64,000 nt of DNA from Symbiodinium natans (lineage: Eukaryota; Sar; Dinophyceae; Suessiales; Symbiodiniaceae), in assembly GCA_905221605.1 (NCBI GenBank), contig CAJNDS010002597.1, positions 62,001 through 126,000 of the forward strand. The letters run 5' to 3'. Below the pieces are notes generated by a model. It saw nothing but the letters and a program-made list of their open reading frames with translations. It was not told the DNA's origin and did not search any database. The number at the start of each line of letters is the position of its first letter. Within the stretch, counting starts at the first letter, position 1. A program made the position numbers and the translations under genes. Below, piece after piece: positions 55,473 to 64,000 of the stretch.

Positions 55473-55939
55473 CGGACACTCGCACGAAACACCGTCGCTT
55501 GCGGCTCCGCAGCGGCATCACAAGATATCACAAGGCACCCCGTCAACTTCTCAGCTTCATCTCGTTTACTCACTTTTCCCTGGCTACAGCGGCTACAGAT
55601 GGCAGTGACCTCCGGGGCCATTCCGCGCTCCGCAGTCACCCCAGCATGTGTTTCTTGATCATGGCGGCGTGACACAAGCCCTATTTTTCCTTGAAGCCAA
55701 GCTAAGAGGTTGCAGATCATCGAAGGGCTGACTGAATTTCATGACGGATGGCATGTGAAGAGCGGTCAGAAGATGGCAGTGTCTAGTGGTCTAGTAGACA
55801 GCCGAGATACTGCGGATGAGCTGATGACGCCAGCGTCAAGAACTTAGGCTTCGGGGAGGGGTTGCTTTAAGTCCTCCTTCAACTTGAAAATTCTGGAAGA
55901 GCTGGAGTGCTTCAGGTGTCGTGAGCAATGATGCGCAAG

Positions 55940-57470
55940 CTAAACGGCTGCTGAAAACGACGTGGAACCCCCGAGCCAGGAGAGAACCCGCGCCTTGGCC
56001 AGGGCGCCTGCAGCCTCCTCGGCCTCGTCGGCCTCTTGCATAGGTGCCGCTTCGGGCTCCGGCACTTCTGCCGGGACTTCTCCCGAGACTTGGAGAAGGC
56101 CAGCCAGCAGCGTCGCGGCCTCGGGCCATGTGGGGCACCATGCGGGGGCCATGTCTAGCTCGAATTTCGGAGTTTCATCTCGTGCTCCTGCGCAGGTTGC
56201 CGGGCCTTCTCGACCAGGGCCGAAGCCTCCGATCCTGCGCCGGGCGCTTGCACAGAACTTTCTACCAGGGCACTTGGGGAGCTGACGTAGCGTGGTGTCC
56301 TGGGGCATTCTCGATGGCATTGGCCGGGTAGCCCGGTCTGGCTTCCGGGTTGCGCAGTTTCCGCAACCGACGCAGCAAGTCCGGGCCAGTCGCAGCTGAC
56401 GTGTCCTCAAAGAGGAGCTTACAAAAGATCCTAAGGCCCCCTAGACCCTAAACTAACCCTAAACCCTAAACCCCAAACCCTAAACAGTCATGTGGCAGGC
56501 CGGGGCTCCTCCTTTGGGCGAGGCACCGGCCACCTCCCCGCAGATCTCGCTTGGGACGCCCCAAGAGCAGCAGGTTGCAGGGCAAGGGTTCATTGAGGGT
56601 GCAGATTTGTGAACCCTAAACTAAACCCTGAACCCTGAACCCTGAACCCTGAACCCTGAACCCTAACTCTACTTTCGTTCGTGTGTCGGACAGTTTCCGG
56701 GCCTCCTCCGCACTTCTGAAGGATCCCCAGGGCGAAGGATGGCCCAAGGAAGCGGTTGCATACCGGGCCCCGAATGTAGTCCTCGGAAACTCCAGTCATG
56801 TTCTGTGGGCACTCGGAAGAATTCTCAGCACTGCAGTACTCACTGCTGCGATGCAACCCTTTTGCTCTGGGCGCTCCTTCATGGACGACCTTGTCGCCAA
56901 TGCGCGCGGCCTTCAACCGAATGTGCCTTGCCAGGTCCTGACCGCCAGCGAAGCTGATCTAAGAAACCAGATGCTAAAGTTCGCGTGCACGCCTCCAGCA
57001 GCTTCTGCGCCCCATCACGCTCACGTTTCGAGCGTCTGGGCACGCTTGCTGCCTGAACAGGACAAGCTCGACAGACAGATTGCTGCCTGAACAAGAGAAG
57101 CTCGACAGACAGATTGCTGATGCCCAAAACTCTCTCATGTTCATGGCCGCCCTGCCGGAGTAGCTACAGCTCGCTTTCTGCCTCAGTGTCTGCTTCCAAA
57201 GGCGGCGGTGGCGCGACCGCGGATGCTTGCTCTGGCGCCTAGCAAATGGAAACGGAGGAGATGTCGAAGTCGGGGTGGCCTTCACGAGCACCCTTCAATC
57301 TTCCTGAGCCTCGGGCACAGTCCAGCTCGAGCACAGACAAGGCCGGGCCTGCAGGGCACTGCAGGGCACTGCAGGATGCAGGTATTCCAGAAAGACGGCC
57401 CAGCAGGGGGGGGGCCTTCTTTTGAACAAAAGCAAGGGGGGCCCATGCGAAGCCTGCTCCTAGCGCTTTG
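55940..57470 (-). CDS. coiled-coil / low-complexity protein
   Basis: Exons in order: SVLELDCARGSGRLKGAREG (about 57340-57245), APEQASAVAPPPLEADTEAE (about 57240-57170), AASVPRRSKRERDGAQKLLE (57040-56980, GC donor), DLARHIRLKAARIGDKVVHE (about 56940-56870), SAEEARKLSDTRTK (about 56715-56673), GVPSEICGEVAGASPKGGAP with donor in TTTAGGG at 56485, DTSAATGPDLLRRLRKLRNP (from 56405) and a last exon DETPKFELDMAPAWCPTWPE to SWLGGSTSFSAAV, stop at 55940. Charged and helical, with an acidic EADEAEEAAG stretch. No family recognised. Introns at 56610-56672 and 56406-56485 are telomere-like. Confidence 0.5.
56406..56485 (-). other. 80-bp intron made of telomere-like repeat
   Basis: Donor GTTTAGGGTTTGGGGTTTAG directly after ..CATGACT; acceptor CTCTTTGAG. 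Phase 0 on both sides; the flanking frame stays open (ACHMT to DTSAATG). Confidence 0.6.
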
Positions 57471-57540
57471 GCAAACATCCCATCACCTGGCGACCTGGCA
57501 TGCGAGGCAGAGACTGGACACTGACATTCCTACCATTTTG

Positions 57541-57607
57541 GGATGTTCCCTCTTTTCGAACAGTCTTTCATAGGGATTTTAGATAGTATGAGGGGGAACA
57601 TCCCAAC
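57541..57607. mobile_element. short family A palindrome
   Basis: GGGATGTTCCCTCTTTTCGA paired with GAGGGGGAACATCCC; core TCATAGGGATTTTAGATAG. Internally deleted relative to the 27320 copy. Confidence 0.75.
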
Positions 57608-58394
57608 CTACCATTATAGCCCTCCGCAGTGCAGAGGTGTTGAATCGGCACCTGGATAGCGACCATGCAGGATGCAAACGGGCTGCAAGGCAAAGCGTGC
57701 TCTACCTTTACGCTGCCCTCTTGGACCCAGGTTCTGCATGGGTGTAAGGGTTAAGACGGTTTGAGGGTGAAGGCTCTGGGGTTTAGGGTACTGGTTGGCT
57801 TGCTTTCACCGGAACAACTCGGCTGCGTGGGCGGCAGAACTCTTCACAGGCCATAGCCGACTTGAGCCCGACAAAGGCTCGTGACGACTTCGCAAGCATC
57901 AGTTAGGCGACAGGGGCATTCTGAGTGAACTCTGGGGGGCTAGGGGCGGTGTCTGTGCTCCTGGCTTGGCAAGTGGATGAAGAACCTGCAGCAACAAGGC
58001 CCAGCTCAAGATTCTTCATGCTTAAAACTTTGGCCCTGGACCCCAAGCCCTTGGTACCGGTGAGTTGGCGTCTGGCATCTTGCCTTGAAATGCTGCGTCA
58101 CAAATCGCGACTCGAGGCAGTGACCTTAAATCACCGAATAATGAGAGTCTGTTGCACGTTGCACCATTCAGAAGCACAGCTGTTAAAAAGCTACTCCCAG
58201 GTTGCCAACTGCTCGCATTCTGCATGCATTCGAAGGCTGCGTGGACGACCACCGCGTCTCCACGCAGGTGCCTGCCACTCACGCGACTAAAAGCACGGCA
58301 CTACATGGGATATGCCCTCGGAGTTATGAGCACTGCACTGTGACCCGGAGCCGCGCACTGATAGGCTGAAAGGATCTTGAAAAGATCCAAAAAT

Positions 58395-58420
58395 AAACAC
58401 ACACACACACACACACACAC
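58395..58420. repeat. AC microsatellite
   Basis: (AC)13 run in a stretch (57610-58440) where no convincing gene was found. Confidence 0.9.
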
Positions 58421-58466
58421 CCCAGCAATGGCTGCGGAAGCCTCCTCGCCATTTGCTCAGCCCGTG

Positions 58467-58717
58467 GTGGCCAGGTTGTGGAGAAGAACGCAAGTCTCAG
58501 CAGCGAAGCTGCAACGAAGGAGCGCGCCGTTGCGCTGCATGCAGTAGGGGACCGGCTGTCTTCTCTTGGGCAGAAGCTCGAGAATCGTTCTTGCCTGGCG
58601 CAGCAGACGTGTCTCAACTTGAACTGCTGCGTGAAGGCTGCAGCTCGCCTGCGCACCATCGTCATCGCCATCCTGCATTATCCGTGTGTATATATGTATG
58701 TGTATGTATATATATAT

Positions 58718-58753
<36 letters not shown>

Positions 58754-59107
58754 GAATACGTATACATATACATATGTATATACATATATGCATACATGTT
58801 TCTGTACACATGCTGATGCTGCTGATGCTGCTGAGGCCACCCAAGACCCTTGAACCTCAAAAAGACCAAATCCCAGACAACCAGAAAGGACAGTCCTTCA
58901 CAATCTCGTCTGCATCGTCAAAGACAACTAGCACATCCTCGCTTGCGGAAACTGGCAGCGACTGGCATCTGCACAATTAACAGCTGGGAACTAGTACTCA
59001 GTCCGCAGCCAGCAGAAGCACTTTCGGACTCGGCCATTTCTGGTAACGATAGCTTGGGGCACTCAGTCGCCGAAAATTTGCTTGAACAGCACCTCATGAT
59101 GAACTAG
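58467..59107 (+). CDS. possible convergent plus-strand coiled-coil gene
   Basis: After a plus-strand acceptor GGTGGCCAG the frame reads VVEKNASLSSEAATKERAVA then LHAVGDRLSSLGQKLENRSC, typical coiled-coil sequence. Further right SWELVLSPQPAEALSDSAIS ends ENLLEQHLMMN with TAG at 59105-59107, overlapping the stop of the glyoxalase gene on the other strand. The minus strand is open in parts too (e.g. LLRQARTILELLPKRRQPV), so strand is uncertain. A TATACA microsatellite (58684-58800) lies between the two parts. Confidence 0.3.
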
Positions 59108-61342
59108 GACTTCTCAAAAAAATAGGGCGTCGCTTCTGCATCATACCCTCCACGCTTGATGATCTCCACCCAATATCCATCGGGATCACGCGCAAAAGCC
59201 AGGCCTGCAAAACTCGCAGGCATGCGATCAAACACCCCTGTCGTCCCGAACGTGTTAAATTTCAAGTGGATTCTAGTGGCTGCCGGTACCTGTGGCATCC
59301 TTCCCGTGCTCAAGTGTCTGCAACCCGGCCTTTCATCGATCCGCCATCTGGCGCCTTCTGCATCTCATAGCCCGAAGCTTCCAGCTCCTTGCAGGTTTCG
59401 TACACCTTAGGTGGCACAAGGCCCCCCCCCCCCCCCGCCAATACGCCTGATTTTGAACACGACAAGGGCAAAAAAAAGGTGCAAACTCAACACCAAGTAG
59501 CGTCGTCGACCAAGAAACCAACATGTCCAAACCCTTTCTTGTCAGCTTCATTCCCACTGAGGTATGAAAATTCGGCCTCGTCCTCTGTGCCATGGTTGTG
59601 TGTCAATTCCAGCACTGGCCTGCCTTGAGGAAACTCCGTCGCGCCTTCAGGCACTGTTCCCAGATAGTACAAGGAGAAGTCGTCATAGTCCTGGTGCGCC
59701 AGCAGGGTCATGCCCATGTGCTTCGTGTAGAAGTCAAGGGACTTCTTCGGATCCTTCACCCTTAGCATGGTCTGGGCAAGGGTGTGGCGTCCGGGAGCTC
59801 CACCCCTGAGCAGCTCAACCCAGTAGCCATCCGGGTCCAAGGCAAAGGCTAACCCTTTCATCCTCCCTTCATCAGGCTTCTTCCTCAGAGGCACAGAAGC
59901 ACGAGAAGGCTCCACAAAGTGCGTGAGTCCGAATTCCAACCCTGGCTTGTTATGGAGAGGACCCATATTATATGCCCTTATATTCTTGAGTCATGAAAAC
60001 CCGCAGGCCCGAAAACCGATAAGCGAGATGTTGTCATCAAAGCGCTGGAACTTCACACCGGCTTTCTCCAGGCTCTCACTCGTCTCGTAGACATCGTTCA
60101 CGGAAAAGGCCACATGGCCGAAACCATCCCGCCTCTTGAGAAGCAAGCGCATCAACAGCCCGAGAATAGGAAGCCTTGCAAACTCATTGCAAACTTTTCT
60201 CTCTGTGTACGTTTGAAGGTTGTTGAGATGCGCAAGAGCACTTTTCCGGCTCGGGGGGCGGCCTGTCGCCTTCTCTGGGCTGGTTGCCAGGGTGGTAGAT
60301 GGGTCCCTCCTCCTTCTCCGTGCCATAGTTGTGCGTCAGCTCCTTAGAGACCACTGCGTGGCTGTCAGTGACAAAGAAAGAGGCCGGCAGAGCTCAGCAA
60401 CCCCTTCCCCGGTTTGAGGTGCAGGTAGAGTGCTTCAGTTCCCTGCCCCACCCCACCTTCTCCACCACCCAATGGCAGGCACCCTGCAAGTTTTCGGAAC
60501 AGGGGCTGCTATACTGGTCCAAACTAAGGTCCCCCCGTTTGGTTCCCCACTAATGGCGGAGCCCGTCACGAAAGGAAGCCCCCCCCCCCCAGAAAAAAAC
60601 AACCAAAAAACAGCAACTGCTACTTGGGCTTGGACTCCAAGGTTGTGCCTGGATAGGTCCAGAGATACTGGTGTGCCTCCACGGTGCCCGGCTCCGGGGT
60701 TTTCTCGCCCTCGGGCACGGAAGCTAGGAAGTAGAGAGAGAAGCCCATGCCCTCGAAATCCAGCTTGTCCAGCAGCCTGGCTGATGCAGAGCTTCGTGCA
60801 TACAAGAAAACTCATGATCTGCAGCATAATCATAGGCTCGCGTCTCATGGGTCACAGCGAATTGTGCTTCAAGCCAAGTCTACTTGCGTGAGTATGAAGA
60901 GATTCAAGCAGGCAGCCGCATGCCCATCTTGTTCTTATAGAAGTCCAAGGACTTCTCCGGATCCTTGCAGTTGCATCTCATTGGTGGACCAACACCGCCC
61001 CCCCCCCCACGCTGTTACAAGCAAGCTTTCCCTGAGATGGCCAAGGCTCTTTGATACGAAGCATACTCTGCTGCCATGAAGGCTTCGCAGAGACAGCTGT
61101 CCGGATCCTCCGCACCACGGCGCCCGCAACCGCGCACCCGACCTACGGCCACGGCAGCGGACAAAGCTTAAAACACGCTTGCAGCGACAGCCAGTACATG
61201 CTACGGGTGCTGGTCAAGCGGCAACTTTGCTCCATGTCGAGGAAGAAGAACCCGACAGGCGCGAAGCTTGAGCTGCCGGCGCCCTCTTGGTGGGCAGCGC
61301 TGCCCACGTCAGCCGAGGCGCAGAAAAGGCCGTGGCGAGCAT
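59104..61342 (-). CDS. two-domain glyoxalase I (lactoylglutathione lyase)
   Basis: Two glyoxalase I modules in one reading frame. Module 1: SWQQSMLRIK then a GA-AG intron, DPEKSLDFYKNKMGMRL, LDKLDFEGMGFSLYFLASVP, ELTHNYGTEKEEG, GFGHVAFSVNDVYETSESLE to GVKFQ, GC-AG intron, KKPDEGRMKGLAFALDPDGY WVELL. Module 2: GRHTLAQTMLRVKDPKKSLD, YDDFSLYYLGTVPEGATEFP, LELTHNHGTEDEAEFSYLSG, KKGFGHVGFLVDD, GC-AG intron, VYETCKELEASGYEMQ, GLAFARDPDGYWVEII, TAG at 59106-59104. The conserved ELTHN and WVE glutamates and the GFGH histidines, which bind the metal, are present in both modules. The enzyme converts the methylglyoxal-glutathione hemithioacetal to S-lactoylglutathione. An N-terminal exon from ATG 61342 (MLATAFSAPRLTWAALPTKR) looks like a targeting peptide; its linkage is inferred. 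Confidence 0.88.
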
Positions 61343-61546
61343 CTCCACTACGAAGGCCGAGCGAAAAGCTACTGTACTACAGGACAGCTGTTTAAACACA
61401 CTTGCCGATGTCCCATGCTGCCTGCTGCTACTACAAGAGACTATGTCTCACCACGTGGCTCTCATTGCAAACATGCACCGAGCCGCATAAGGCTGAGACA
61501 GAGTTGAGTCTGAAACACACACAGATGCCACCCTGAGAATGTCACT

Positions 61547-62726
61547 TCAGTCCTGCTTCAGGACCTCTAGGTCCTCGTCTTTGCCCAGCACCCAGGATTG
61601 GTATTCAAGCTGCCATGGAGTCAGTACCAGAACGCCAGCCTGAGCCAGCTTGAGGCTATTGCGGTTATTTTTAGGGCTTGGGATGGGCATCGCAACTTCC
61701 TCCTCAACCACTTCAGCCAAGACGCTCTGGACGCCTCTCGTTGTTGAGTTGCCTCGGCCTCGCTGTGCTTGCAGACAGGCTCCTCCATGCCTGCCACAAC
61801 GAACAAGCTGCATCCAGCACCGGTAGACTGTTGACATGTCTTGGGGGGCGCGGCCAAGCCTCCCGCCACGATGACACGCCCAGCGGCCGCATAAGGAGCG
61901 ATCAGTTCGCGCACCTGCACCACATGTTGGAGGTCTCACCAAGGCTTGCACCACGTCACCTGTCCGTGGCCTGGGCTGCCACCTCCTTGACCGGCACAAG
62001 GACCACGCCATCGGGTGGCCTCTGGCGCCATTGATCCCACGGCAGCTCATCGAGGCAGTGGAAAAGCTCGTGGGTCTCCCCTGACATGACCCATGCATCG
62101 ACTGTCGCAGTATCTTCAGCATGGGAACAGTTTGCTACGTTGCTTCGCCTCTCAACGCTGCAGCCCGAATCAACAGTGGCACCACATATGCCAGTGTCTT
62201 GCCACAGCCGTGCTCTGCAGTCACAACCACGTCACGGTTCGTCCTGCACAGTTTCTGGCAGTACTCTGGGGGGCGAGCCTGGCTGAATGGACGACATCCG
62301 CAGCTAGCAGCAAGACAGGCACACCACAGCCAGAACGTCGTCCTCAGCAGAGGCCACGACGTGGCCTGCATGGAAAGCCGGTAGCTCTGCTCTCATCACT
62401 TTCCAGTCACGCTTAGAGATGACACCAGACAGCCGCAACATTCGTAGCTGAACCATGCCAGAGCCCCGGCAAGCAACCGGAAGCCAGATGAAGCACAAGA
62501 GAAGGGGAGTGTAAGAACCTTTCATGAACCAGTGAGTAAAGTGTGAACCCAGAATCAAACCCCCACAGCTTGCAGGCTCCCTCTTCCTGGCCTGCAAGGG
62601 CGTAGGTTCCTTCTGTTTCCGCCGCAGGATACTTTCCATCCAGCTCGGCAGGCAGGATTCCAGGAAGGACCATGTGGATCTCGGAAGCTGGCTGCCACCA
62701 TCCTGACTCAAGGTTGGCAAGCCCAT
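61547..62726 (-). CDS. DEAD-box helicase-like protein, truncated after motif Ib
   Basis: Exons: STWSFLESCLPSWMESILRR then KQKEPTPLQ (Q motif; 62726-62605, GC donor), YCQKLCRTNRDVVVTAEHGC GKTLAYVVPLL-type sequence (motif I as AEHGCGKT; 62270-62160), DAWVMSGETHELFHCLDELP then PPDGVVLVPVKEVAAQATD (motif Ia; about 62095-61970), VRELIAPYAAAGRVIVAGGL (about 61920-61850), and GVQSVLAEVVEEEVAM plus AGVLVLTPWQLEYQSW (motif Ib, TPWQ for TPGR), ending VLKQD with TGA at 61549-61547. DEAD, SAT and the whole second RecA domain are absent, and the next gene's first exon lies about 200 bp downstream. Either a truncated gene or a derived ATPase. Confidence 0.65.
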
Positions 62727-62749
62727 TTCTCCCCATTGATACCATGGTA

Positions 62750-62820
62750 GGGTTTCGGTTTAGGGTTGAGGGTGTAGGGTCCCCCGGGTTTAAGGGTTCT
62801 GGGTTGAGGGTGTGTAGTAA
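62750..62820. repeat. degenerate telomere-like units
   Basis: TTTAGGG / TTGAGGG units just upstream of the helicase-like first exon. Confidence 0.7.
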
Positions 62821-62864
62821 AAGGGTTGAAGGATGTTTTTGACATGATGTGTTCAGTTGGCCAC

Positions 62865-63190
62865 GTACCCTCCTCGCTCCTCCAACACCATCACGCCATG
62901 TCGAAGGCGCCGCCGGTCCTGACCAGCTTCTACTGCGCTTTAGGGTTTAGGGTTTAGGGTTTAGGGTTTAGGGTTTAGGGTTTAGGGTTTAGGGTTTAGG
63001 GTTTAGGGTTTAGGGTTTAGGGTTTAGGGTTTAGGGTTTAGGGTTTAGGGTTTAGGGTATGGTTCTGAAGTCTTCTCCCCCATTCACCTAGTTGGGGGCG
63101 GAGAGAGCCCCAAGTCCTGCTCTTCCATGTCATTCTCGAACTGGAGCGCCGGATGCTCCACGTAGCCCTCGTAAAGAGCTGTGCTGCTCC
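62865..63190 (-). CDS. unidentified exons split by a telomere-like array
   Basis: SSTALYEGYVEHPALQFEND then MEEQDLGLSPPPT with donor GTGAATGG (63190-63090), and after the 62940-63060 array DRRRLRHGVMVLEERGG with donor GTACGTGG (about 62925-62870). Acidic first part, basic second. Family unknown; could be 5' exons of the helicase-like gene. Confidence 0.4.
62940..63060. repeat. pure TTTAGGG array
   Basis: About 17 perfect heptamers, the cleanest array in the window, most likely inside an intron. Confidence 0.97.
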
Positions 63191-63204
63191 TGTCGATCAC
63201 GACT

Positions 63205-63365
63205 GATGCAAAACAAAATAACAATAACAATAATAATAATAATAATAATAGTAGTAATAATAATAGTAGTCATAATATAGTAGTAATAATAGTAAGAATA
63301 GCAATAATAACAAAAACATTCATAATATTATTCGTCATAAGAATCATCATCATAACAATAACAAC
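63205..63365. repeat. (AAT)n / (AATAGT)n microsatellite
   Basis: Triplet repeats with AGT and ATC variants. Frames through it (poly-N, poly-I) are artefacts. Confidence 0.95.
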
Positions 63366-63424
63366 GCGCGGACGCTTTGTAAACGCGCGCGGAGAAGCGT
63401 GTTCACGGCACGTGCACTTTTAGG

Positions 63425-63755
63425 GGGGGTTTCATAAATGCATTTCGCGTGGCCTGCGTGGGATGGAATACACCTGTCCTAGAACTGAAAGTGCGTGACA
63501 ACGTTTTTTTTTGGATTATTTTGGGGACGGAACCATGTCAAGTTCCGTCCAAAATGACCGTTTCGCTCGAGACGTCCTGCCGACGCTTTTTTTGCGTTTT
63601 TGTTTTTTTTTGTTTTTGTGTGCAGCGGTTGTTGCTTTGCTTTGAACACGTACGTACACGTGCGTTCTCCAAGACAGGTAAACTTCTTCGTTTTGACGAG
63701 CGAAAACCACAGGAAAAGCGGGCGTGGCGGAAAGGGCTTTGCCAAGCGCAAAGAG
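63425..63755. other. no gene resolved
   Basis: T-run-rich sequence (63505, 63588-63620) with no convincing exon. Confidence 0.4.
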
Positions 63756-63763
63756 CGAGTGAT

Positions 63764-64000
63764 AACACGGACGTAATCATCGTTCGGGCATGGATGCTCT
63801 GGCCAATCGCACGCACTGGCAACACGGACGTAAGCATCGTTCGGGCATGGATGCTCTGGCCAATCGCACGCACTGGTAACACGGACGTAAGCATCGTTCG
63901 GGCATGGATGCTCTGGCCAATCGCACGCACTGGTAACACGGACGTAAGCATCGTGCGGGCATGGATGCTCTGGCCAATCGCACGCACTGGTAACACGGAC
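63764..64000. repeat. 57-bp tandem repeat running off the window
   Basis: AACACGGACGTAAGCATCGT starts at 63764, 63821, 63878, 63935 and 63992, an exact 57-bp period with over 95 percent identity by eye. Since 57 is a multiple of three, all frames stay open as a 19-residue repeat, but there is no other coding evidence. Confidence 0.97.

Overview
The window looks like a nuclear contig of a dinoflagellate, probably a Symbiodiniaceae-type genome; the exact taxon cannot be named from sequence alone. The reasons are: spliced genes with short, GC-rich exons; many splice donors that fit only as GC-AG or GA-AG besides GT-AG; nearly every supported gene on the minus strand (a unidirectional block); about 45 internal arrays of the TTTAGGG telomere-type heptamer; and extreme simple-sequence DNA. 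No rRNA, tRNA or CRISPR array was seen. No bacterial operon structure applies.

Layout, read right to left because genes run on the minus strand. 63.2-57 kb: an upstream exon pair, a DEAD-box-like ATPase cut short, a two-domain glyoxalase I, then a possible convergent plus-strand coiled-coil gene. 57.5-52.3 kb: a coiled-coil gene, a fused helical-repeat (OPR/RAP-type) plus RluA pseudouridine synthase, and a short gene that carries an introner-like intron. 52-46 kb: scattered exons, degenerate AT-rich repeats and a pair of about 180-bp palindromes. 45.9-44.1 kb: a satellite block of AAAC, AC, and CCCACGCA units. 44.1-40.4 kb: several unidentified membrane-type exons. 39.7-36.6 kb: a well-supported coiled-coil gene whose introns are made of telomere-like repeats or of a MITE. 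36.6-36.1 kb: a long GT/GTGTGC microsatellite. 35.8-30.9 kb: unidentified exons. 30.8-29.8 kb: an ankyrin / NNRRL / J-domain gene with frame breaks. 28.8-16 kb: mostly unidentified helical proteins. 15.1-12.8 kb: a membrane fatty-acid-desaturase-type gene. 12.1-7.3 kb: a ModF/PhrA-like tandem ABC ATPase with a possible targeting leader. 6.3-4.4 kb: a helical protein that starts with an MGxxCS-type N terminus. 0.9-0.5 kb: the lysine-rich end of another gene.

The most notable feature is intron structure. A roughly 90-110 bp inverted-repeat element (family B) forms complete introns at 52731-52822 and 38070-38183 with uninterrupted reading frames across the junctions. In parallel, (TTTAGGG)n-like repeats form much of many introns, and several donors lie inside the repeat. 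One such intron (30617-30687) has perfect 14-bp terminal inverted repeats. Together these suggest that introns here are being created by mobile or telomere-derived sequence. Exon models were made by eye from frame continuity, so most boundaries are inferences.
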